DNA of 64,000 nucleotides from Clusia tigrina (lineage: Eukaryota; Arthropoda; Insecta; Diptera; Clusiidae): contig OV050030.1 of assembly GCA_920105625.2 (NCBI GenBank), forward strand, positions 85,148,570 through 85,212,569, in the 5' to 3' direction. Below the pieces are notes generated by a model, which worked only from the letters and a program-made list of their open reading frames with translations, was not told where the DNA came from and ran no database searches. Shown in pieces: positions 42,331 through 54,329 of the stretch (position 1 is the first letter of the stretch; each line of letters starts with the position of its first letter). The translations under genes were made by a program, and so were the position numbers.

Positions 42331-42840
42331 TGTTGTGAGTTAGAAACAAGCTACCTGCGCGTAGTTGACTCAGAGGACCGACTCCTAACAGACACTAAAC
42401 ATTGGGTGTGGTTAGCTTTACACAATTAAGTTATTTAAGAAAGCACATATTTTTAGGGAGCGAGTATTGCAAATAACCAGAATCTATGTATTAATTATTC
42501 TGTAAACTTTTAGGGTGCTACATTTCCGCAGTCTCGTCGACGAAGGGCATTGGAATTTAGAATGCACCGTCGACCTTTTTACAGTAGAGTAGATCAGTTG
42601 GCTTGACCAACTGACATTAATTAACAGGTGCGAAACTCTAACACCAGAAAGGTCAATACGTAGACTGAAAGTATTATTTTTAAATAGTATATAAGAATTA
42701 CGATTTTAAGAATAAATCTGCTTGATGTTTTAACGTAAAAGAGTGATGTAGTGTTTTATTTAACAAGAGTGATTTTAGGTTTGCAAGTACACGCGCGCCC
42801 AGGACAGGCAGCAAGAGGACGCTCCCCGAGGACACCAGCA
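42331..42840 (+). repeat. LTR, plus orientation (same family as 33363-33868)
   Basis: 510 bp, TGTTGTGAG... to ...CACCAGCA. Preceded by a polypurine tract, so it is a 3' LTR. It has a TATA-like agtatataag at 42686-42695. By eye it differs from the minus-strand LTR at roughly a quarter of positions, too much for the two LTRs of one recent insertion. Confidence 0.85.
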
Positions 42841-43100
42841 AACACGGACAAAACAATTGCTACAAATTGAAGTTCATAAAATTTACTTCAAACATAAAAT
42901 CATATACTATGAAAATTCGGAAAATTTTGTGTTCATGCTTGTACATATTCATAAATGTACGTAGGTATAGGTATAGGTATAGTTTGTAATAGAATTTTGT
43001 TGTAGTATTTCAAAATTGGTCTTTTGTGCACAATCTTTCTCTCTTTGGACACACTCACAAATTGTTTGATCGTTTGCTGCTAAAGTGAAAATATGAAATA

Positions 43101-45034
43101 AAGTTTGTCAAGAAAGTGTTTTGACAAGGTAAAAGAATCGTGCGTTTGATTTCTCCCCTTCATAATATAGTATTTCTTTATTGTTTTGATTAATTTGTTT
43201 GATTCATTTCCTTCAATCAATGTATTTACTAATGAACAGTAACAAAAAAAGATAAATATTTAACTTAAGATACTAAAAACATAACAAAACAAAAAAATTG
43301 TAAAAAAATGTGCTGTCAGGAAAGTGTTTTTACAATTCGCTTTGGAACTAATTTAGCTGCACAATGCATTTACCGTTCTGATATTGATGCTTCACTATGC
43401 TTTGTGCGCATTTTAGACGCAAATGAATCAAAAAGAGTTGTTCTTTGCTAATCGAATGCAGCATTTTTAGCAAAATTATTATTAATTTTAGATGCCTGGA
43501 AAAATTACTTCATTTGATATAACTCAGTTGATTTACTATAACCAACGTATCCGAAAAAGTGTCCCAGAATTGTCCGAGACTTGTCATTGACCAAACAAAC
43601 TATGTTTACGCCGAATCCTCATTCCGTGAGGTCTCCCGCCCGGTGTTTGGGACACCATGCTGACGGTCGTTCGCCGCACTCTTTGCACGGACAGTACGGA
43701 CCAAAAATTCACACTGTGCGAAGGACATCAAACATATAAAATAAATAATAAAATAAGTTGTGAATTATTTTGTATAAACAAGAATTGTACCTTATAATTT
43801 GTGAAAAATAAAAACAAAAACTAAATATCAAGATCTAAATTGTTAACTAAAAATACAGTCCACCTCACAAATCAACAAACTATTTATAATACTTTAAATC
43901 GCGTAAAAAAGGAGCATAGTCTGTAGCCAAAAACCTCGAACTTCTGTGCGCACAATATATCAGATAGAGCAGAACGCATTTTGGTATGGAAAGGAGTCGA
44001 AAATCCGCAGATTTCTACGAGAGCCCTTTCAAGTCAACTCTAAGAAGAAAGCGACCTTGAGTTTACCTACGAAACAGTAAGGCAGCACGAAACAGTAAAG
44101 TACCAATACACAAAACACAATACATTGAAAAGTTTATTGTCTTTTGCTAGGATGTACTTTGTCAAACCGAATGACAATTGGGATGACGCTATATTTTACG
44201 AAGATACCAAAATCATGCTTTACTATAATGGTGTTCCTAATAGATTGTGGCGACAACCGTTAAACGCATTGGAAAACTGAAATATTATATTATTTCCAAT
44301 ATTTAAATTCGGCAAACTCTCTGTCATGGTATCGGGGTGAATATCCAGTAAAGGAGTAGGAGAACTATATTGCATAGAGAATGAAATGGATGCAGACAAT
44401 ATTTGGATATTTTCAAACGCTATTGGGTAAAAAGCGCAGATCATTATGGCTTCAATATTGATAACAATCCGCAATTCAAGTTTCATCAAGGTAATGACTC
44501 AAAACTTAAGGCGCATATGGTGTGGGTTCTTTATAATTAAAAAAAGTGTTAGATACGGCAGTCCAGAGTCTACACTTGAACCCCATTGAACATTTGTGGG
44601 AGCTTTTAAGAACAAAGGCGGCCGAGAGGCAACCAAAAGGTGGTGCAGAGCTCAAAATTGTAATACTAGAGGAATGAAATAAAATAACAAGCGAATATTT
44701 TGTGCAGAAGTTGATTGATTCCATGAGGAGAATACTACAAGTCGTTATAGATGCTAAATATTAAAACCTTTTATAGTGCTAATTTTCTTTTCTTTCTTTA
44801 ATTTTTATAAATAAGTTCTGATTTAAAAACACGTTCTTGACAACAAATTTTTTGACCACTTTTTGTTTTTGTTAATATTAGTCTCTTTGTTGTTAAGAAT
44901 CATTAGAAAATACATAAATTAAATGAAATGATTTAAAAAAAATAATCAAAACAGTAAAGAAATACTATATTATGTAGGGACAAAATCAAATTACCGAATT
45001 TTTTACCTTGTCAAAACACTTTCTTGACAAACTG
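43101..45034 (+). mobile_element. Tc1-like transposon with long IR/DR inverted repeats
   Basis: A 1.93 kb element between TA dinucleotides (43099-43100 and 45035-45036). Inverted repeats of about 230 bp (43101-43335 and 44805-45034) each contain an outer motif (GTTTGTCAAGAAAGTGTTTT) and a similar inner motif (left about 43313-43332, right about 44823-44845). This is the inverted-repeat/direct-repeat layout of some Tc1 elements. The first base is A instead of C at the left end. A plus-strand transposase relic lies inside. A second, truncated copy is at 20923-21715. Confidence 0.88.
43492..44764 (+). pseudogene. Tc1-like transposase relic
   Basis: Starts at ATG 43492 with MPGKITSFDITQLIYYNQRI, the N-terminal helix-turn-helix of Tc1 proteins. 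The middle (about 43620-43900) is not recognisable and may contain an insertion or heavy decay. From about 44110 it resumes: LLSFARMYFVKPNDNWDDAI, then YEDTKIMLYYNG (first catalytic Asp region), FKFGKLSVMV, and around 44560-44620 the SLHLNPIEHLWELLR block around the last acidic residue. It ends RILQVVIDAKY at 44764. Stops and frameshifts are abundant. Confidence 0.78.
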
Positions 45035-45036
45035 TA

Positions 45037-45480
45037 CAAAATCTAAAGAGTAAATTTTGCTAATATTTGTATTTTTTAAATATATTGATGTATCCACAAT
45101 TTCATGACAAATTGAATTCTGCTCCACTTTATATTTAAAGAAGCCAGACCGCACATAAAATAAAAACTCCAATGCTAGACATGAAGACAGATTTTTATGG
45201 TTCTTATGGCACAATTCGCTACCTGCCAAATTGATCGAAACACAATAATATCATTGCTCTCCAAAATCCGAAGCTTGCTTGTTTAAAAATCTTCAATATA
45301 CATATGTATATACATAAGTATATACATACATAGTACATATTCTATCCGAATTAGTCAAAATATTCAATTATTTTGAGAGATCATAAATACATAATTAAAA
45401 TTTGTTATAAAAAATAATTTTATTTATATACATATATTATAAATTAAACATAAATATATTTAAATATCAATTAAAATATA
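45037..45480. other. No gene recognised
   Basis: AT-rich flank of the Tc1-like element, with short tatata and catata strings but no coding signal. Confidence 0.5.
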
Positions 45481-45494
45481 AAAAATTACATATT

Positions 45495-45688
<194 letters not shown>

Positions 45689-45769
45689 AAACAAAATGAA
45701 AAACCAATTAATCTCCATATGCAAATGAGATCCACACAATATCAATATTAAAAATGGTGGCTCCAACAA

Positions 45770-47997
45770 AAATTTTTATACTAGTTTTTGAAGCAACATT
45801 TGAAGATTTTGTACTAAACAGGGGAATGTCGTTCATAATATATCGTATTTGGTTCTAATGCCAACTATGAAGTCGACGTAGCTGTTTGAATATTGTTTGA
45901 TCGTATATACCACCAAATAGTCCTATAGACTTGTCTGCTTCTCATTTAAAAAATCTAAGTTTTATAATAGATTCCTTAGATTCAAATCAGCACTGTATAG
46001 TTTTAGGTGATTTTAACTTAGGCAATATATCGTGGGCTTTTGATGATAATAATTTATTGCCTTTTAACATCAAATCAGATATTGAATCCATGGTAATGAA
46101 TTATTTTCTATTAAATTATTTTCGTCAACTTTGTGAAAAACTATGTAAACTGGATTTTGGACATAGTGTTTGCAACAATGGAACTGATACCTACTTGTGA
46201 CATTAACATAGCGCGTATAATAAAGTATGCATCATAAAGCGTTGACTATCAAATTTGAGTTTTATAAATTTGATTAACTAGCAGAGGACTTTTCTGAAAA
46301 AGCAGACTTTCGAAAAGGTGATTTCACCAAAATAAATGAGTCATTAAATAGTATTAACTGGTCTGTTTTTAATTCTTTTAAGGCATATAATTTTATTTGC
46401 GCAGCATTTCCTAATGCAATTCTAAAATTTGTTTAAAAAAAAAATCAATTATTCGGTAAAAAAAACCGCCCTGGTTCAATGCCAAATTATCGCATATGGT
46501 ACAAAATTTAAAAGAGCGGGTCTAAATTCTGATCGGTCGGTGTTCTTGCAAATACGAGATGAAGCAGATTCTCTGAATAAGTTTTTATATAACGAATATG
46601 TTCAAATGATTGAAAGCAGCTTAAAAGCAAATCCGTCGCCGTGTTGGCAATAGATAAATTCAAAACGAAAGTCAAATGGTTTTCCATCAACTTTGGAGTT
46701 ATATGAAGAGAAATCTAATAATACAGTTGAATCTTGGAATCTCTTTGCTAAGTTGTTTCAAACTGTATATGAAGATTATGAAGAAGCTTCGGATATTTTG
46801 GAAAATTTTAAATCCGTAAATCTTGGTTCTTTAGATAAATTTGTTATGACGGAGAACGATGTTATGTCTGTTAAATCAGATTTCATCATCAGATCTATAT
46901 AAACTTTGCAAAAGCTTTTGATTAGGTTGATCACAGCATTCTTCTTAGAAAATGGAAAAATTTGGCTTATCAGGTAATCGGATAAAATTCTTAATAGTTT
47001 CCTAACAAATAGGAAATTATTTGTTAAGATCGGTACTATTTTCTCTGGCATTGGTATATATATACCACAGGGGACACATAGTGGTACTCTTTTATTTTTA
47101 ATTTTCATAAATGCTATACCTCGTTGTTTTAAATTTTCAAAATGTCTAATGTTCGCTGATGACGTTAAAGTGTTTACTGAAATTTCACAGTTATCAGATT
47201 GTTGTAAGCTAGAACATGACTTATCAAATTTTCTTGAATGGTGCGAATCGAACAATTTGAAGTTGAACATCAATAAATGCTGTGTAGTTATATACACCAG
47301 ATCAACAAACTCTACTTTTTATGATTATAGACTGAATTATTATGTGCTGGGACGTAAAAAAGAGATGAAAGACTTGGGTGTCATTTTTACCTCAAATTTT
47401 AGTTTCAACTCTCATTATGATTAGATGGAATCAAAGTCCTACTCCATGCTAGGCTTTATTAAAAGAAATACTCAAAATTTCAAAGACACAGTAACCATAG
47501 AGGTACTTTATGTTTGGCTTGTTCGGAGCATAATGGAATATTGTTATATTATTTGGGGCCCTTTTTATGACGACACATTCAAATCGCATCGAAGAAATCC
47601 AAAAGAATATAACAAGGATTACCTTCTTACGATAATAGACGGAAGATTTTAGGTCTTCAATCCTTGAGTGATAGAAGAATTGTAAACTCCATTTTATTTG
47701 TGCATCATAAATAAGCAGGTAAAATTAAATGTACACAGCTTTCAAATCATTTTGCATTGTTTGAAGCCCCAGAATTCTTAGATATAAGAGATTTTAATTG
47801 ATGAATTTTATAAGGCTAATTATGCCTCAAATGAACCTATAGTTCTACTTTGTAATAAGTCTAGTAGCTCATTAAATTTTAATATAGATGAAAATCGTTT
47901 TAGGTTAGGCCTCTTTATATTATTTAATTAATTCTGTATTTATAGTCTGTAAGATTTAATTATGAGTAGACTGAAACAAATAAATAAATAAATAAAA
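45770..47997 (+). mobile_element. LINE relic (CR1/Jockey-group style) with AAAT tail
   Basis: Plus-strand endonuclease and RT pieces, ending in ATAAATAAATAAATAAAA near 47980-47997. Protein style (FADDVK box, WCESNNLKLNINKC, LGFIKRNTQNF, LVRSIMEYC) is that of CR1/Jockey-related elements; the precise clade is not certain. Most of the N-terminal half of RT is degraded. Confidence 0.72.
45900..47660 (+). pseudogene. LINE endonuclease and reverse transcriptase relic
   Basis: At 45931-46200 is an endonuclease C-terminal stretch containing CIVLGDFNLGNISWAFDDNN, with the G-D-F-N motif. At about 46905-46960 is INFAKAFDxVDHSILLRK (RT, first Asp), and at about 47050-47095 a degraded Y-I-P-Q-G block. 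At 47149-47424 is MFADDVKVFTEISQLSDCCK followed by NNLKLNINKCCVVIYTR, holding the catalytic Asp pair. At 47425-47652 is the thumb and after (MLGFIKRNTQNFKDT). Stops at 47422-47424 and elsewhere break the frame. Confidence 0.75.
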
Positions 47998-48591
47998 TGT
48001 ACCTTGGTGGTCAAGAGAACTAAATAAATATAGTAACGAAAAAAATCACCTTGGAGGACTTACAAATGAAATCTGACCACACTCAACCTTATAGATTATC
48101 TTCACTAAAACCCTTAATCCAAGTACCTCAGTATCAGATATCTGGCGAGGAATTAACACACTAACTTAACCACCAATAGTACAAATTTTATAAAAATACT
48201 TCCAGTAAATCACATCACTATAACTGACCCATTACAAATATCAAGTAATTTAGCGCAACTTTTCTCCGAAAACTCTAAAGACCACAATTTTTCTTCACAA
48301 TTTTTAACAGACTGCAACTCTCTCTCAATACGCATTACACACACTAACAACAAATTTTCAAAGCAGCTAGAATCAGATATACATTTAAATGAGCTAATAA
48401 CTTCTCTTAAATCTGTTTCCAGATCTTCTCTGGGTCAGGACAATACTTATGAAATTGTACGGAATTTACCTTGCGGTTTGCACTCCAGAAATTAATTTCT
48501 GTATAATCAGATATCTGCCACTTGGATCACCCCCAAAATTTTCAAAACGGCCATAATATCTATAAAAAAGCCAAACAAGGATTTAGTCGAT

Positions 48592-49523
48592 ATGGAAAGC
48601 TATCATCCAATTTCGCTACTACCATGCTTTGGAAAGCTTCTTAAAATTATGGCCAAAAGACTTTCATGGTTCTTAAGGAGGTTTCCTCTCACCATACCAA
48701 ACTGGATTCAGGCCAGGTCTATGTACCACACACGCTTTACTGTACATAGTTCATCTAGTCAGTCAATGTCTTTCTGCAAAAAAAAACTACATATCTGTGC
48801 TTTCCATAGGTTTCCAAAACGCCTTCGATTAGATTAGTCCTCATATAGTTTTAAAAAAGTTCAATATGGAATGGAATATTGGCCCAAAAATGTTCTGTTA
48901 TCTTAAATCCTTTTTAACCAATAGAAAAATACGTTGCAAGGTGAACAACATATTATCATCTATGTATCCAATTTCCAATATCAAGTATCCCTCAAGGGTC
49001 GCCACTCTCTGTAGTTATATTTACAATAGCTTTTGATGAATTAAGTAAATTGAATCTTGCAAATAGGCATGTTCAGCATTGCTTATATGCAGATGATCTA
49101 TATGTTATCAGCAAGAATCAAGATATCAACCAAATAAACAGAAATCTAGTTGAAACACTTAAAATTATTAATAGCTGGTCCTTACACTCAGGGGCTAAAA
49201 TTTCTTTTATTAAATCTAAACAATTACACATTTGTAGAAAAAATAAATGCAACAATACAATAATTAATGATAATAATACTATTGAAAATGTTATCTATTT
49301 CAAAATTCTTGGCCTAGTATTTGACAATAAAAAAAGCTTTAAGCACCATTATATATATTTAAAAAATTGTCTAGCTGCCAGACTTAACATTTTGAAATTC
49401 CTCTCATGTCCTAGAAGTGCAAATCTATGGAAAATGTGTGAAAACCAATCTTTATATGTTAAAGACACCATCTTATACAGTTGTGAGGCCCAGTTTACAA
49501 GCCTTAGGAACTACGCTTACTGA
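48592..49523 (+). pseudogene. I-type LINE reverse transcriptase relic
   Basis: Fingers at 48592: ESYHPISLLPCFGKLLKIMA (usual Y-R-P-I-S-L-L). The palm box HCLYADDLYVIS is at about 49076-49112, with both Asp residues. The thumb region has WSLHSGAKISFIKSKQLHIC, then NVIYFKILGLVFDNKKSF. The segment between fingers and palm (48840-49050) is out of frame but retains a degraded I-S-S-I-P-Q-G-S-P-L-S element near 48985. No full-length frame remains. Confidence 0.78.
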
Positions 49524-49849
49524 AAATCTCTTAGTGGAAGGAGGCTCCGATGAAATTAAACAGAAAATGCAGATATTGTGTTGGGGTCTCGTTTATTTTC
49601 TAACTCCTCGCATTTTGTATAAAAAATACAACTCTTAAAAGCTCGTAAATTCCAGCTGTGCGCAGTTCATAAGCTTAAAAGCAATCTCGATTTTAATACA
49701 ATTCCACCAAGACGATCAATCTAGCACCCTCCATTGACTTTAAGCACACTCGATAAACTAACGAGGTATGGTAGGGGAGGCAAAAACTCTACAGTCTACA
49801 AGCAGTTCTTCCTAGACACTATTACACCAATCAAAGAAAAGAATTGGTC

Positions 49850-50215
49850 TCCGATTTTCACTGATGGTTAAAAAAAAAACGGGATGCAGTTGCTTTCGCA
49901 GTCGTGGACGAGAATGGAACATATATTTCCAGAGGATTATCACCCAATGGATCGAGCGTTCTTGAAGCAGTTGCGAAAGGCGCATTATGCAGCCTACAAT
50001 GGATTGAAAACAGAAGACGAAAATAAGTTGTCTGCACTGACAGTGGCTCAGTTTACAAGGAAACAAAAACTATTCTAACAGTTTAGAGTTTATAGAAAAT
50101 ATACAACAATTGCTCACTGTAATGAAATATAAAGTTAGAATTATGTGGATACCAGGATATTCAGGTATATCTGGAAACGAGCTAGCTAACTTAGCAGCCA
50201 TTCTCGAAAAAAAAG
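49850..50215 (+). pseudogene. LINE RNase H relic
   Basis: At about 49855-49870 the sequence reads IFTDG followed by a stop and an A run, the first catalytic Asp motif. In the next frame are AVAFAVVDENGTYISRGLSP and SSVLEAVAKGALCSLQWI (catalytic Glu), then the S-D-S-x-S-V-like region near 50030-50050. At 50110-50215 is KVRIMWIPGYSGISGNELAN, matching W-x-P-G-H-x-G-I-x-G-N-E with His changed to Tyr. Confidence 0.75.
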
Positions 50216-50236
50216 TATTATTACCTCAGCAAGGAG

Positions 50237-50237
<1 letters not shown>

Positions 50238-50314
<77 letters not shown>
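50238..50314. repeat. (TA)n microsatellite inside a LINE
   Basis: About 38 TA units with one A interruption, between the RNase H and C-terminal parts of the I-type LINE. Confidence 0.95.
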
Positions 50315-50321
<7 letters not shown>

Positions 50322-50355
50322 CGATGAATGGGTACGATATGACCACCATTATAAA

Positions 50356-50637
50356 ATGATCAGCCCTGCAAGAGCCCCTCTGATCTTTACTCACACAACA
50401 TATATTACCATGAACAAATGCTACTCGCCTCAACCCCGATGTTGCTTCTGCAATAATTCACTTCTCACCATCTCACATATTCTTTCTGCCTGTCCCTCCA
50501 TTTCCAACACACAAACTTTATTATTCCAAAGTAAACATCCTTTCAAAATTCTTTCATACCCCTCTTATGAAAATATTTATACAATATATAGTTATCTACG
50601 ACAACTAAGAATTGAAAATCTGATACAATACAATTGA
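50356..50637 (+). pseudogene. I-type LINE C-terminal Cys/His motif
   Basis: 93 codons ending at a natural stop. Contains RCCFCNNSLLTISHILSACP, a C-x2-C-x(n)-H-x4-C array as at the end of I-group ORF2 proteins, then a short conserved tail. Confidence 0.72.
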
Positions 50638-50824
50638 ATTTTCTTTTTTCTTATATAAAATCTCAATCACCATAAGCCGATAGCAGCTTAAGCTTATATA
50701 ATTATTTAGAAATTGAATTGTAATTTATTTTAACACAATAGAAAATAAATAAATAAGTTTTTTTAATACCCTTTTGCAAGAATTTAATTAAAAAATTGTT
50801 GTTGTGTATATAATAGATATACTC

Positions 50825-50825
<1 letters not shown>

Positions 50826-50911
<86 letters not shown>
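50826..50911. repeat. (TA)n microsatellite
   Basis: About 42 uninterrupted TA units shortly after the LINE tail. Confidence 0.95.
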
Positions 50912-50913
<2 letters not shown>

Positions 50914-53283
50914 GTATATGGTGTAATTTTGAGACTTTGACATTAAATACTAAAACTAATAAAGACCAAGTGGCCGCACGCTACTCTTTTTTGGGACATT
51001 TTCTATTATTCTTCAACATAAATCGTTTTGTATTTCATATTTCCGTAACGTGTCATAACTCCACAGAAAAAATCCAGCGGTGTAATCCGTCACGATTTTC
51101 CCTATCGCTGAAACAAGATATGATGCTGGCGGGAAACTTAGAGGGCCGATAACGTTCATCATTGACTTTTACAGCAGCACCCCGAGCATTTTCAAAAAAG
51201 AATGCCACAAACATTTCACCAGCGCAGAGCTTACACCAACCTGTGAACTCGAATAGAACATGGATTTTCAAAACATGAATTTATTAACTGCGGCAAGCGA
51301 CGGGACGGTTATTTGTATCGAAATAATTTCCCAATACCCACCCGAATTTTGTTGATTATCTTTTCTCCAGTTTGGAGACGGGTTTGAACAATTAAAATGC
51401 ATTCTTCTCTCGTATATCGTTTCATAAGTGTAAATGTGAATCCTTATATTTATAGATGCTAAATATAAGCTGCTTATTTTTATCAGAACATTCAGAATTG
51501 TAACCTCGAAATGAAAGTGTAGACAACTAAAAGACTTCTATATAATTTTGAGAAGCATATTTTACAAGGTTATTGGTTAATTTGTATACTTGTAGAATCG
51601 AAAAAGAGTTCCAGACTTGTATTATCATTTAAGAGTTAATTCTAAGTGGATTTTCAAATTGTAGATATGTATGTTTTAAATACCAGTTTAGTTTATTTGT
51701 GGCTACATTCATCATTTTAAGCGATACTTTTGAATAAATTTATTCTACATTGCAAATTTTGTTTATCACTCATCTGAAAAAACCATATGACTGGCTGTGT
51801 ATTTGGAATGCAGTGTATAAGTCTCGTATTATTACGCTAGCTATTAACAATAATGCAGATATATACCAATAACTAATTCCAGGTCGCGTTCATCGAACGG
51901 ACGCAAAAGGGGGTTAACAAAAACCTTTTAAAAAGAGATGAAAAATTCACATTAAAATATATAAGTGACGAATTTTATAATTTTGTATCACCTTTTTGTA
52001 AAGCTAAAAATTGTTGCTTTATTTCACTTTACGTATTCACTTTGTTCTTCTCAGAAACAGTTATTGAAGTGCAGGAAGGTTTTAATTCAACGAGCCAAAA
52101 CTGTTGTTCTCCTCACCAAAAGTTGACTGAATAAAGCCTTTGATTTTGCTTTCTCGGAAAAGAATGTGGCTTCAAACTAATTTTATAAATTAACCGATTA
52201 ATTTGACACTTACAGCATCTACGTCTGACTACGGTGTAGTCCGGATCCACACCATCAATATCTTAAGGTTTATTTAGTAACTGTTTGTAAAATGGCTTCT
52301 TGAAACCACCATCAAATCCATGACCATAAATATGGCGATACCAGTGAACAACTAATGCTAAAATGTAACGATTTATTTTCGTATAGTATAATTTTGATTG
52401 TCTCGTCTTAAGTTTCGTCTTCGTTAAATTACGCAAATTGTAACGAATTGTAAAAATCAAACTTTTTACTAGTATCACATGATTTTCAAAATATTTACTT
52501 TCTTTTCATAAAACTGTAAAGTCTATTGTCAAAGAAACAGTACATATAAAAACGCAAGAGTCCGAATATTGAGTTTTTATTGCATTATCAAAAATTACTT
52601 ATTTCTGTTACAGGCAAAACATCGTGTATGGCAGAGAATATAATTTCGAAAATCACAAAGATAGTATCCTTTATTAGTTTTTGGAGTGTATATTCTACAC
52701 GCATGTGCCACCAAATTTTTTCATCTTACTTTATCTTCATTATGTAGTTAACACATAACACTGCACTCTTTTCGTAGACCTTCATTAGAACTTATTAGAT
52801 CTTTAAAAGTTATAACCGGGAAGTTATTTTTAGAAATAAAGAATTTTTAACAATATATTGTTTTAAAATTTCAGTATTGCATAAAAAGTATATTCATCAA
52901 TGGGGATAAACTGAAAAATATCCAACACATCTATATATTAACACGAAAGAGCTTTTTTGTGCTCCGTTTTACCAGCTCCCTATTAACTCGATTTTTTATT
53001 TATTTTAAAACTACTGTCATGTAAATTTGCAGAATATATTAATTATTTTCATATATTGTCATTAACTGGGTGAAAATCAGGATCAAAGTCTCCCATATAA
53101 GCAACAACAACAACAGCGCCCAGTGTATTAAGCTTTGTTGTTGTTGTTTTCTCAGAGAAAAATTGGCTCCCTAACAGCGTACGTGACCTCTGCTCTCAAG
53201 AAAGAGTTGATTCGTACTCAAATTCCCATTTTAGGAATTTGTAGTAGGAAAAGAAAAAAGTATGATTAGGATAAACAGGTTAT
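50912..53283. other. No clear gene; one possible transposase scrap
   Basis: A 2.4 kb stretch without a confident gene. A possible DDE transposase fragment lies at 51053-51271 (listed separately). A 71-codon minus-strand open frame at 52263-52478 is basic and Tyr/Lys-rich but matches no family I know. A caacaacaacaac / gttgttgttgttg imperfect inverted repeat lies at about 53102-53150. This is the longest part of the window not explained by transposons. Confidence 0.5.
51053..51271 (-). pseudogene. Possible mariner-like DDE transposase fragment
   Basis: The minus strand encodes FEFTGWCKLCAGEMFVAFFF then ENARGAAVKVNDERYR. This recalls the W-C-G-L-x-x-G-x-x-G-P-Y-F-F-E-N-x-x-G-x-A-V-T-V-x-x-x-R-Y segment between the first and second catalytic residues of mariner/DDE_3 transposases. 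Only about 45 residues fit, and the frame outside them does not. A short scrap, called at modest confidence. Confidence 0.45.
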
Positions 53284-53445
53284 TGTTGAAATATTACTTG
53301 GCAACCGTCAAGACAATGTACATGTTTCTCTATTTTCATTTATTCTTGTATACACCCTTTCCTTTCCTTTAATAAACAATGAACTTTTCCTTTCCTTTAA
53401 TAAACAATGAACTGTACAGACGTACGTTAGTTTCACATTTCTACA
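53284..53445 (+). repeat. copia-type 5' LTR
   Basis: 162 bp, TG...CA. Contains a direct duplication of a unit with CTTTCCTTTAATAAACAATG at about 53363 and 53391. Confidence 0.85.
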
Positions 53446-53463
53446 GGTTATGGGCCCAAGCAC
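53446..53463 (+). promoter_or_regulatory. Primer binding site, internal initiator tRNA-Met type
   Basis: GGTTATGGGCCCAAGCAC directly after the LTR. The GGTTATGGGCCCA form is the one used by Drosophila copia-group elements, which prime from an internal fragment of tRNA-Met. Confidence 0.8.
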
Positions 53464-53487
53464 AAGTCTGGAGACAAGTATTATAGG

Positions 53488-54314
53488 TTGTATATAATTG
53501 AAACGGTCAACATGGCATCGTTGTACATGATCGACAAGCTTGATGAGTCAAACTATGAGACGCTGCAAATGTGCAGCGTACTTGTGCACAGTAGGAATTG
53601 GAATGTGGTGAGTGAGCAGAAGCCGGAAATGCCAAAGGAGATTGCAGCGTGGACCTCAAACGACGAGAAGGCAATGGCCATTAGAGTGTTCAGCGTTAAA
53701 CCAGCCCAGTTATACTACAACAAAAGTTACAAAACATCTACAGAAGCTTGGCAGCAGTTATTGGAGGTGTACAAACCAAAAGATTCGGTACAGAAAGTGA
53801 CTTTGCACAAACAGCTCTTAAACATGCGAATGCAATATGATGAAAATAGAGTAGAATTCATCAATTTCTTCACTGGAATATCAGAGAGACTGGCAGAAAC
53901 TGGTATCATTCTACAACACGAATTATTAAGTATTATTCTGCTTTCTAGCTTACCAAAATCATTCGAGAATTTCGTCATTGCTATGGAAACGAGAGATGGT
54001 TTTCCTACATATACCGCATTGAAATTGAAACTGTTAGAAGAAGGGTAGAGACGAAAGCAGCATAAAGATCCGTTAGACGATGACACAGCAAGTATTCAAC
54101 TCAAATCGCATCGGTTAACAGGCAGATGAACAAAAAGGAGATGAAGAAATTCAACGGAAAGTGCTTTGTATGTGGTAAACGAGGGCAGTTTGCAAATAAA
54201 TGCAAAGAGAAACAAAAACGCTTGGAGTCAGCATTGGGTATAGTTGCTATGACAGACACACATACAATCATGACAGACACCACCAATCGATTGGTCTTGC
54301 TCGATATTTTATGA
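53488..54314 (+). pseudogene. copia-type gag with defective zinc knuckle
   Basis: An open run of 186 codons to a stop at 54048 begins near MASLYMIDKLDESNYETLQM (the ATG at 53512 is the likely start) and has the UBN2-type Gag pattern: WTSNDEKAMAIRVFSVKPAQ, EAWQQLLEVYKPKDS, LLSIILLSSLPKSFENFV. After the stop, 54126-54314 continues with CFVCGKRGQFANKC. The knuckle should be C-x2-C-x4-H-x4-C; here Gln replaces His, a one-base change. It packages element RNA in family members. Confidence 0.8.
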
Positions 54315-54329
54315 CCTTCTTATATGATA

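Larger units (their letters stand above)
48010..50760 (+). mobile_element. I-type LINE relic with RNase H, TA-array interrupted
   Basis: A second LINE directly downstream in the same orientation. It has RT (48592-49523), RNase H (about 49850-50215) and a C-terminal Cys/His motif (50356-50637), and ends in AAATAAATAAATAA near 50740-50755. RNase H behind RT fits the I group. A (TA)n array at 50238-50314 sits inside the coding part between RNase H and the C-terminus. Confidence 0.75.

Noticed and set aside
33363..42840. A single provirus bounded by two LTRs
   Set aside because: The LTRs are in opposite orientation, both follow polypurine tracts and they are strongly diverged; flanking 4-mers (actt, aaca) do not form a duplication.
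42960..42985. Telomere-like repeats (taggta units)
   Set aside because: Only three or four short units, too few to mean anything.
52263..52478. 71-codon basic open frame as a conserved small protein
   Set aside because: I compared it from memory with small mitochondrial complex subunits and found no match; there is no upstream promoter or splice evidence, so it is only mentioned with the surrounding stretch.
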